Origin: an uncultured Bacilli bacterium
GTDB taxonomy: Bacteria; Bacillota_I; Bacilli_A; RF39; UBA660
DNA length: 58,297 bases
Reading direction: 5' to 3'
NCBI GenBank assembly: GCA_947632565.1
Contig: CANRPT010000003.1
Location: forward strand, 1-58,297
A model generated the notes under the pieces. That model was given only the letters and a program-made list of their open reading frames with translations. It ran no database searches and had not been told where the DNA came from. This document shows positions 9,231-15,633 of the stretch, one piece after another; within the stretch, counting starts at the first letter, position 1, and each line of letters opens with the position of its first letter. A program made the position numbers and the translations under genes.

Positions 9231-9811
9231 AAAAAAATAAGAAATGGTTATTAATATAGTAAACTTTGTATCTTAGGTCAAGTTGGATTTCCCTACTTTC
9301 TACTTACCGTTACCAATAAGCGGTTCCCCTTCAAAGAAAGCAATAGATTGTCGCCAATTCTATGACTTGATTGCCACTTAGTATACACTGCAATCCTATA
9401 TTAACAGTACACCCTAGGAGATTTCCTCTGACACTTTACTGGTTTATTACTATGCTTTTTTGCAACAAATGTTTCAAGTAGCGATACGAATTAAAAAGAT
9501 GTACACCTTTTAATCCGTTGTCTCTATCCCCACATATCACGCAAGCCAAGCTACGCTATCCATAGATTTCTCCACAAGATAGGTTTCACCCTAAGTCGTA
9601 AAGCAATTGCCTCACAAGATTAGGTCTCCACGAGTAGATGGGTCGTTCCTCATATGCCATTATAAGCGCCCATAAACTCATTCCCTCCAGCACTCACCCG
9701 ATACTGGGCGTACCAAGCAAGCACCAAAGGTTTCATAGATGTGCTCTTTAACGAATTTTTAAGCTCGTCTTCGTAATAATTGAAAGCGACTAGAATAATG
9801 CACCATTTCTT
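9231..9811 (-). ncRNA. Probable OLE RNA (ornate, large, extremophilic)
   Basis: This 581-nt stretch has no ORF, is clearly richer in G+C than its surroundings, and is highly structured. Its ends pair perfectly over 13 bp (AATAAGAAATGGT at 9801-9813 with its complement at 9236-9248), giving a closing helix followed by a T tract. Internal helices include CGCCCA/TGGGCG (9667-9672 with 9705-9710), GATTGC/GCAATC (9369-9374 with 9390-9395) and an arm at about 9489-9515. It has its own promoter, and the next gene is a DxxxD four-helix membrane protein. Size (OLE is about 600 nt), closing helix and the OapA-like neighbour point to OLE RNA. ROOL RNA is similar in size but is not known to be linked to such a protein. 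A covariance search is needed to confirm. Confidence 0.8.
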
Positions 9812-9816
9812 ATTAC

Positions 9817-9845
9817 ATTATATTATATTTTGAATTGTTTTTCAA
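9817..9845 (-). promoter_or_regulatory. Promoter of the structured RNA
   Basis: On the minus strand TTGAAA (9840-9845), a 17-bp spacer and TATAAT (9817-9822) give a near-perfect sigma-A promoter. The predicted start, about 9810, coincides with the first bases of the closing helix of the RNA. The -35 box begins only 4 bp after the upstream gene's stop codon (9850-9852). Confidence 0.85.
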
Positions 9846-9849
9846 ATTC

Positions 9850-10683
9850 CTATTTTTCTCTTACAGAGTATTTTTTTATGTAAGATTCACTGTATTCTAT
9901 TTCTTGCCCTTCTCTTTCAAACATCACAGCATGCATAAATCTTCCATCTTGACTAGGATCTTGTGTTAATCTTGCTCTTTGAGAAGAATAATAATTTGGA
10001 TTTTGTAAAGAATTTTCCCTTACATAAATATTTTCCATTTTGATTCCAGATTGTACAAGTTGATAGATTAAAGCATTCTTCTGATCAACATATAAGATTC
10101 CATCTTTTTGAATAATGCAATCTTTCCAAACAAAGGAATTATCAATCCATGTTGGTTCCTCTCCTACCAATGGTAAAAGATAAGCAAAAGGAGAAATATC
10201 TACTACAATATCTTCTGGATTTCCGCCTAAATGGGAGGCAATGGTAAACGGAACTCCTTGATTAATATGGCTACCGCTACAATAAGTGGAGGTTGCCTCT
10301 TGTGTTTTTAAGTTCATTGCAATTACATTTGCACTATCAGATACATTAAATCCTATGATGACTCCTGGTGTATTTCTCGTTAATTTTACGGTATCTGCCC
10401 AAACGTTATAATCATATAAATCATGGTATTCTACTACATCTTCTGGTGTAACGATATAAGATGTACCAGGAACATAAGGATGATTTTGATCTTTTTGATT
10501 TGCCATGAAAATATTTCTTCTATCAAAACCAATCTCTCTGCCAAGTAAAATCTTATTTCTAATCATTAATCTTTTTCTTTCGGCTGGATCATTTTCTAAT
10601 CCTGGGTAGAATTGTTTTGCGGAATTCATTTGTCCGTGTTTTATTTGTGAATTAAATACTACAAAGTTTTTTATTTCTTTCAT
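9850..10683 (-). CDS. Divergent YfiH/laccase-domain-like protein
   Basis: A 277-residue soluble protein with no signal peptide. The order ERKRLMIRNKI..., ADTVKLTRNTPGVIIGFNVSD, an SHIN segment and GNPEDIVVDISPFA resembles the YfiH (polyphenol oxidase/purine nucleoside phosphorylase, DUF152) fold. The usual zinc ligands look altered: the ADC motif reads SDS and HAGWRG is replaced around STYCSGSH. It may therefore be a catalytically changed member. The start has a clear GAGGGGG site. It lies just upstream of the OLE-like RNA but has its own promoter. Family call is tentative. Confidence 0.5.
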   Translation of the reverse strand: MKEIKNFVVFNSQIKHGQMNSAKQFYPGLENDPAERKRLMIRNKILLGREIGFDRRNIFMANQKDQNHPYVPGTSYIVTPEDVVEYHDLYDYNVWADTVKLTRNTPGVIIGFNVSDSANVIAMNLKTQEATSTYCSGSHINQGVPFTIASHLGGNPEDIVVDISPFAYLLPLVGEEPTWIDNSFVWKDCIIQKDGILYVDQKNALIYQLVQSGIKMENIYVRENSLQNPNYYSSQRARLTQDPSQDGRFMHAVMFEREGQEIEYSESYIKKYSVREK

Positions 10684-10715
10684 TTTCTTTTCCCCCTCAA
10701 ATGAATACGTTCATA

Positions 10716-10744
10716 ATTATAGCAGAAAAGATAAGAAAAGTCAA
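10716..10744 (-). promoter_or_regulatory. Promoter of the YfiH-like gene
   Basis: On the minus strand TTGACT, a 17-bp spacer and TGCTATAAT (extended -10). A short inverted repeat ATGAA-CGTA-TTCAT (10701-10714) lies between the -10 box and the ribosome site and could be an operator. Confidence 0.75.
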
Positions 10745-10753
10745 AATTTTTAT

Positions 10754-11299
10754 CTATATGATCTCTAAATCTCTATCTTTTAAAAAATGAAATAATCTTT
10801 CGTGTTCTTCTGTATAAGGTACATAATCTTTATCTCCTTGTTTAAAGATATCTTCTAAGTACGGATAATAAACATATTTAATATCTGTTAATTCTTCTAC
10901 TTGCAGTTTCGTTTTTTCTATATCAATATTACGATGCAGTAAATACACATCATCTAGTACGCGAATATAAGAATGATGGTAAGGTTGAATTCTTTTGATG
11001 GTAAATAAGTATTCTAGTTCTTCCTCTTTTACATCTAAATTTACTTCTTCTTTTAATTCTCTAACCGCTGCTTGTCTACTAGTTTCTCCACTATCAACAT
11101 GACCTGCTACAGAAATTGCCCAAAGATTAGGAAAAGTTTTTTTATTGGGATTTCTCTTTTGTACTAGTAGTTCTTGATTATCATTTTCAATCCAAATATG
11201 ACTTGAACGATGCCAATATCCTTTTTCGTAAACTTCTTCTTTGGTTGCTATTTTTCCAGTTGGGTTTCCAAATTCATCTAATATATCTATTCGTTCCAT
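10754..11299 (-). CDS. Nudix hydrolase
   Basis: A 181-residue Nudix protein resembling the IPP-isomerase-like/YfcD subgroup: it opens with MERIDILDEFGNPTGKI and WHRSSHIWI, then has the Nudix box GHVDSGETSRQAAVRELKEE. The box matches Gx5Ex7RExxEE, with the catalytic REL-EE glutamates present. It would hydrolyse a nucleoside-diphosphate or isoprenoid-diphosphate type substrate, not determinable here. It is followed by a promoter-bearing gap before the YfiH-like gene. Confidence 0.88.
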   Translation of the reverse strand: MERIDILDEFGNPTGKIATKEEVYEKGYWHRSSHIWIENDNQELLVQKRNPNKKTFPNLWAISVAGHVDSGETSRQAAVRELKEEVNLDVKEEELEYLFTIKRIQPYHHSYIRVLDDVYLLHRNIDIEKTKLQVEELTDIKYVYYPYLEDIFKQGDKDYVPYTEEHERLFHFLKDRDLEII

Positions 11300-11389
11300 G
11301 TTATCACCATTACTATATTATCATATACTTTCATATACTTTCCAAAATTAGACATTCTTTTTCTTCTTCTTGACAGAATTAGTCACGAA

Positions 11390-11412
11390 AAAAAGTAGTC
11401 AAGCTACTTTTT
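11390..11412 (-). terminator. Terminator after the GtrB-like gene
   Basis: On the minus strand AAAAAGTAG-CTTGA-CTACTTTTT continues into more T residues. The gene's own TAG stop (11404-11406) is part of the stem. Confidence 0.85.
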
Positions 11413-12345
11413 ATCTTTTTCTGTTTCTTTTACTATGTAAATTGGTCTTTTCTTCGTTTCTAAATAGGTTTTCGCTAGATACTCTCCAATGATTCCTGTT
11501 GAGAATAATTGAATTCCTCCAATCATAAACATGATACATACCATACTAGGCCATCCACTTACAGGATCTCCCCATACAATCGTTCTTACGATAATAAAGA
11601 TAATCAAACAGAAAGATATGATACAAAAGATTACCCCTACTAATGCTGCAAGTACTAAAGGTGCTGTTGAGAAAGCCACAATTCCTTCAATTGCATAAGA
11701 AAATAATTTCCAGAAATTAAATTTTGATTTTCCTGCTTTTCGATCTTCAATTTCAAAGTCAATCCATTTTGTTTCAAATCCTACAAAACTAAATAATCCT
11801 TTCGAATAACGGTTATATTCTTTCATAGAAAGAATGGCATCTACCATTTGTCTAGTCATCAAACGAAAGTCTCTTGCACCGGGTATCATCTCTGTTTTCG
11901 AAATATGACCAATAATTTTGTAAAACCATTTGGTAAAGATTTTGCGAAGAAAAGAATATCCTTTTCGATTGGTACTCTTTGTTGCACAGCAATCATATTC
12001 TTTGGTTTCTAGTGTATCAAACATTTCGATTAGCAAGCTAGGCGGATCTTGTAAATCAGCATCCATAGTGGTAATATAATCACCTGTTGCATTTTCAAGA
12101 CCTGCATACATAGCAGCTTCTTTTCCAAAATTTCTGGAAAAAGATAGATATCGTACTCTTTTATCCTTTTTAGCTAGGTTTCTTAATTCTTCTAGTGTTT
12201 TATCTTTCGATCCATCATTCACAAAAACAAATTCAAAATCACATTTTTCTTTCATCTTTTCTGTGATTTTATTTACTTCTTGATAAAATAAGGGAATTGA
12301 TTCTTCTTCATTATAACAGGGAACAACAACTGATATTTTTTTCAC
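11404..12345 (-). CDS. GtrB/DPM1-like membrane glycosyltransferase (GT2)
   Basis: A 313-residue GT2 enzyme. It opens with SVVVPCYNEEESIPLF, has the metal site in MDADLQDPP near 94-102, and ends with two membrane helices (about 230-255 and 265-290). This is the architecture of bactoprenol-phosphate glucosyltransferases (GtrB) and dolichol-P-mannose synthase-like proteins, which charge undecaprenyl phosphate with one sugar. The start is GTG with AGAAGGTG upstream. It follows the Alg13-GtrA fusion gene by 32 bp; a GtrA-type partner for a GtrB enzyme is therefore encoded next door. Confidence 0.88.
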   Translation of the reverse strand: MKKISVVVPCYNEEESIPLFYQEVNKITEKMKEKCDFEFVFVNDGSKDKTLEELRNLAKKDKRVRYLSFSRNFGKEAAMYAGLENATGDYITTMDADLQDPPSLLIEMFDTLETKEYDCCATKSTNRKGYSFLRKIFTKWFYKIIGHISKTEMIPGARDFRLMTRQMVDAILSMKEYNRYSKGLFSFVGFETKWIDFEIEDRKAGKSKFNFWKLFSYAIEGIVAFSTAPLVLAALVGVIFCIISFCLIIFIIVRTIVWGDPVSGWPSMVCIMFMIGGIQLFSTGIIGEYLAKTYLETKKRPIYIVKETEKDKK

Positions 12346-12377
12346 TTTTACACCTTCTTAGACAGAATTTTACCATA

Positions 12378-13289
12378 TTATTTTTCTTTTTGAAAGACAA
12401 ATACCTTAGAGAATACATAATTAGACACAATCACTACTATTTGAGAAATTAATTTTAAAATTTTATCATTTCCATGAAGAAGAGTTACTCCAACAAACAT
12501 CATTACCATATCCATCATCAGTGTTACTACTCTTGCTAATACAAAGTGGGTTGCTTCTTTGAGTTTATTTTTATTTTTACTTTGAAAAACCATACTACGA
12601 TTGGTAATATAAGCAAAAGCTACGCCAGCAATCCAAGATAAGATATTGGCAATCTGAAGTTCTACTGCCTGATCCGGATTTAAAATCGTATCCACAAGAA
12701 TATAATAAACTGCTAAACTCACTACTGTTGTTAATACTCCAAAAATAAGATACATAATAATTTCACGGTACTTTTTGAAAAGTTCTTTCATACTTCTTTT
12801 TTCCTTTCCCTTCACACTTTCCATATAGTGATCTATTAAATGAATCATGTTTTGATTATTACTTTGATAGATATTTGGTTTAAACTTTTTCACTTTTTGA
12901 ATTGCTTTTTCTAATTCACTCATTTCATAAACAGGTAAGATTAATTTTTGCTTTCCTAACTCATCCACAATTTCTAATTGATGATTATTATGGTGTTCTT
13001 GATATTTGGCTAACCTCGGTACTGCAATTACTTTTTTGTGTTTTTTTAAACAATCAAAAATACTACCAACACCAGCATGCGTAATCACAAAACTACTTTT
13101 TTCCATATATTCTTCTAATTTCTTTTTGGGAACATAATCAAATATTTTCATATTTTTAGACTGAAATTTGGTATAACCAGCCTGAACAATTACTTCTTCT
13201 TGAATTACTTTTTTTTCAATTAAAGCATCAATCTCTTGTAATAGTCTAGTAAACTGTTTATCTTGAGTTCCTAACGTTACTAAAATCAT
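12378..13289 (-). CDS. Alg13/PssE-like glycosyltransferase fused to GtrA-like membrane domain
   Basis: A 303-residue two-domain protein. Residues 1 to about 160 match the PssE/Alg13 half of a bipartite UDP-sugar transferase (MILVTLGTQDKQFTRL at the N-terminus, then VITHAGVGSIFDCLKKHKKVIAVPR). Residues about 170-303 form a four-helix GtrA-type domain (YLIFGVLTTVVSLAVYYI ... YITNRSMVFQSK ... SNYVFSKVFVFQKEK), the family thought to flip lipid-linked sugars. It is followed by a GtrB-like gene and preceded by the Alg14-like partner 12 bp upstream. The fusion of a cytosolic transferase subunit to GtrA is unusual. Confidence 0.85.
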   Translation of the reverse strand: MILVTLGTQDKQFTRLLQEIDALIEKKVIQEEVIVQAGYTKFQSKNMKIFDYVPKKKLEEYMEKSSFVITHAGVGSIFDCLKKHKKVIAVPRLAKYQEHHNNHQLEIVDELGKQKLILPVYEMSELEKAIQKVKKFKPNIYQSNNQNMIHLIDHYMESVKGKEKRSMKELFKKYREIIMYLIFGVLTTVVSLAVYYILVDTILNPDQAVELQIANILSWIAGVAFAYITNRSMVFQSKNKNKLKEATHFVLARVVTLMMDMVMMFVGVTLLHGNDKILKLISQIVVIVSNYVFSKVFVFQKEK

Positions 13290-13301
13290 AGTTCCTCCAT
13301 T

Positions 13302-13772
13302 TTAATAAATCCATCCACCATAGGTAGCTTTTGGATACAGCTCTAACATACTTTTCCACTGTACAATAAATAAATCGGCAAAGTAGTAAATCAATCTTCC
13401 TGTAATGGTTTTAGTATGAATATTAGCAAATGTTTCAATATAAATAATTTTACTTCCCAATAATTTTCCGATACAACACATCGGTCCTGCTGTATGGGCT
13501 CCTGTTGTAATGATAAAATCTGGTTTTATTTTTAGATAAAGGTAAAAACTCTTTAAACAATTCGCAAATAATTTAAAAGGATAACTAAAGATATGATCCT
13601 TGGTCCCATAAATTAGATAATCTATTCTTTTTTTATACTTTGTTTTTAAGCTTTCTGTTGATTTTGTCTTTTCTGTGATAATATGATAATCATACTTCTC
13701 GAATAAGGGACTTAACATCATCAATTCTGATAAATGTCCTCCTGTACTAGAAATAAATAATACTTTTTTCAT
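13302..13772 (-). CDS. Alg14/PssD-like glycosyltransferase subunit
   Basis: A 156-residue protein of the Alg14/PssD/Cps14F family: FISSTGGHLSELMML near the N-terminus, PDFIITTGAHTAGPMCCIGKLLGSKIIYIETFA in the middle, and FIVQWKSMLELYPKATYGG at the end. These subunits anchor an Alg13-like partner to form a UDP-sugar transferase that adds the second sugar to a lipid-linked repeat. The partner is the adjacent gene at 12378-13289. It lies one base after the stop of the GT4 gene, indicating coupling. Confidence 0.9.
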   Translation of the reverse strand: MKKVLFISSTGGHLSELMMLSPLFEKYDYHIITEKTKSTESLKTKYKKRIDYLIYGTKDHIFSYPFKLFANCLKSFYLYLKIKPDFIITTGAHTAGPMCCIGKLLGSKIIYIETFANIHTKTITGRLIYYFADLFIVQWKSMLELYPKATYGGWIY

Positions 13773-13773
13773 A

Positions 13774-14919
13774 TTAGGCCTTTCTTTTTAATAAGCTAAT
13801 CCACTCTTTTTTAATATTTTCACTACTATACTGTAAACTAGTAGTTCTAGCATTTTTTCCAAGTTCTATTCTTTTCTTTTTATTCTTTATCAAAAAGATC
13901 ATTTTATTTCTCATTTCTTGAAAGTCCCTATTCTCAATTAAATATCCATTCTTATCATTTTGAATTAAGTCATTGGCTCCCTCTGCTGAAGTAAAAGCAA
14001 GACAAGGAATACCAAAAGACATTGCTTCTATTAAGACAATTCCAAAAGATTCTGTATAAGAAGTCATTACATAAAGGGATGATTTTTTTAATAATTCATT
14101 AATTTCTTTTTTCTTTAAGAAACCATGGACTGTAATTGCATCCGTTAATTGGTACTCATATATTTTATCTACTAGTTTATTTTTTAAAGCTCCTCCACCT
14201 ACAATATCTAAATGCCAATCAGGGTATTGTTTATGGAAATCACGATAAATCTCAATTAAATCTTCATATCCTTTTTCTTTTGATAATCTTCCTATTGTAA
14301 TCATTCTTTTCTCTGTTAATTTCGAAGTGTTGTTAGGAATACTTTCTAACATATTAGGAATAAAAACACATCTACATTTGATATTTTTTTCCTTCATTTT
14401 TTTCTTATAAAAATTCCTTAAAGAATCAGATACTAATACTAAACTATCTAAATTACTACAAGAATGTACCACTCCATTCGCATAATCTATATCATCATGA
14501 TAATGGTTATGCTCCCAAGCAATTTTATAGGCTTTCTTTTTTCCATATTGTCCTAACCATTTATTAAATAACACTCTAGTAGAAATCATAATATCACTAT
14601 CGCATTTTTTCATTGCTTGGATTGTTTTTTCTTTTCTTAAAAATAAGACAAGGAACGCATTTTTCGTTTCCTTTAAAATTCTAATGGGATGAATGTGCCT
14701 AATTGCATCTTTCCATTCTTCTCGATTTGGTTTATATTTTTCAATCAAATAGGTTACTTTTACTTTTTCTGATATTTCAAATGCGGGATTTTCTTCTAAT
14801 TTATAAGTAGAAACAATTTCTACTTTATAATCATTTGCTAAAAGATTAGCGAGATTGACTACGCTCTGCTCTATTCCTCCATAGCCTAAATGTAGAGAAA
14901 AAATTGTCAATTTTTTCAT
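13774..14919 (-). CDS. Glycosyltransferase family 4
   Basis: About 381 residues, GT-B fold. The N-terminal LGYGGIEQSVVNLANLLA motif and the C-terminal nucleotide-sugar region MITIGRLSKEKGYEDLI plus SYTESFGIVLIEAMSFGIPCLAF (the Ex7E motif) identify GT4. Retaining transferase; donor unknown. The ATG at 14919 is preferred over a GTG three codons earlier because AGGTGA lies 5 nt before it. First gene of the four-gene glycosyltransferase set running to 11404. Confidence 0.88.
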   Translation of the reverse strand: MKKLTIFSLHLGYGGIEQSVVNLANLLANDYKVEIVSTYKLEENPAFEISEKVKVTYLIEKYKPNREEWKDAIRHIHPIRILKETKNAFLVLFLRKEKTIQAMKKCDSDIMISTRVLFNKWLGQYGKKKAYKIAWEHNHYHDDIDYANGVVHSCSNLDSLVLVSDSLRNFYKKKMKEKNIKCRCVFIPNMLESIPNNTSKLTEKRMITIGRLSKEKGYEDLIEIYRDFHKQYPDWHLDIVGGGALKNKLVDKIYEYQLTDAITVHGFLKKKEINELLKKSSLYVMTSYTESFGIVLIEAMSFGIPCLAFTSAEGANDLIQNDKNGYLIENRDFQEMRNKMIFLIKNKKKRIELGKNARTTSLQYSSENIKKEWISLLKRKA

Positions 14920-14936
14920 CTTTATCACCTATCTTT

Positions 14937-14965
14937 ATTATAGTAAAGAAATAAAAACAAGTAAA
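14937..14965 (-). promoter_or_regulatory. Promoter of the 14919-11404 glycosyltransferase operon
   Basis: On the minus strand TTTACT, a 17-bp spacer and TATAAT, with the -10 box about 18 bp upstream of the ATG at 14919. Confidence 0.7.
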
Positions 14966-15045
14966 GAAAAGTTAAAAAATATGTATAAATATTAAGAAAA
15001 TACATCAATATATGATTGAATATCCGCAAACATATTCACAAAACA

Positions 15046-15065
15046 AGGACTATAAAAATAGTCCT
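15046..15065 (-). terminator. Terminator after the sortase gene
   Basis: On the minus strand AGGACTA-TTTTTA-TAGTCCT is followed by TGTTTTGT. It lies 5 bp after the sortase stop and ends the surface protein-sortase operon. Confidence 0.75.
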
Positions 15066-15069
15066 CCTT

Positions 15070-15633
15070 TTATTTTAAATAATTCACTTCATCTATTAAA
15101 TAGCCAATATATACTAATTGCTTATTTTTATCCTTTTGACTACAAGTAATTAAAGTGATTGTTTTTTTTGTTTTATCTCTATCAATAGTGGCATAACCAT
15201 TTTTCATAATTTGATAGTAATGATCAATTAGGTATACATATTTTGTATTTTGGTAATAGAATTCTATTAAACTATCGGTATTTAACTTTTCTAAATCATT
15301 AAAGAAAGCAATCTCTCCGCTACCAGAATGTGCCATTAAAATGACATTGGAACCTTCTTCTGTTGGATAAGTAGAATCTTGATGAATGGTAACATTTTCT
15401 GAAATGGTATTTCTTTTATCATTTTTCTGATAAATTCCTTTTTTTAAATGGATTTGAGGAATTTCTAAAATAGCATCATAGGTATCTACTTCTTCTTTGA
15501 TATAACCTACTTCTTTTTGTAATGTTATTTCAATCTTATTTTCTTCTTTTTCTAATTGATATTGCTCAGATAAATATTGGTATCCAATGGTAATAATCCC
15601 TAATAATAAGAAACAATAACCGCTAATTTTCAT
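15070..15633 (-). CDS. Sortase, probably dedicated to the adjacent surface protein
   Basis: A 187-residue transpeptidase with an N-terminal membrane anchor (about 4-20). The catalytic His is in AHSGSGE (His102) and the catalytic Cys in TLITCSQ (Cys164). The active-site Arg normally found 8-13 residues after the Cys is not evident: the segment reads KDKNKQLVYIG, with Lys171 or Gln172 at the expected place. Its start overlaps the end of the surface protein gene by 11 bp, a typical substrate-sortase pairing. It would cleave the VPNTE signal of that protein and attach it to the wall or to another subunit. Confidence 0.88.
   Translation of the reverse strand: MKISGYCFLLLGIITIGYQYLSEQYQLEKEENKIEITLQKEVGYIKEEVDTYDAILEIPQIHLKKGIYQKNDKRNTISENVTIHQDSTYPTEEGSNVILMAHSGSGEIAFFNDLEKLNTDSLIEFYYQNTKYVYLIDHYYQIMKNGYATIDRDKTKKTITLITCSQKDKNKQLVYIGYLIDEVNYLK

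Noticed and set aside
9231-9811. tmRNA, RNase P RNA, a group II intron or ROOL RNA
   Set aside because: No tRNA-like ends or tag reading frame, no reverse transcriptase and no RNase P signature were recognised. ROOL has a similar size but lacks the link to a DxxxD membrane protein seen here.
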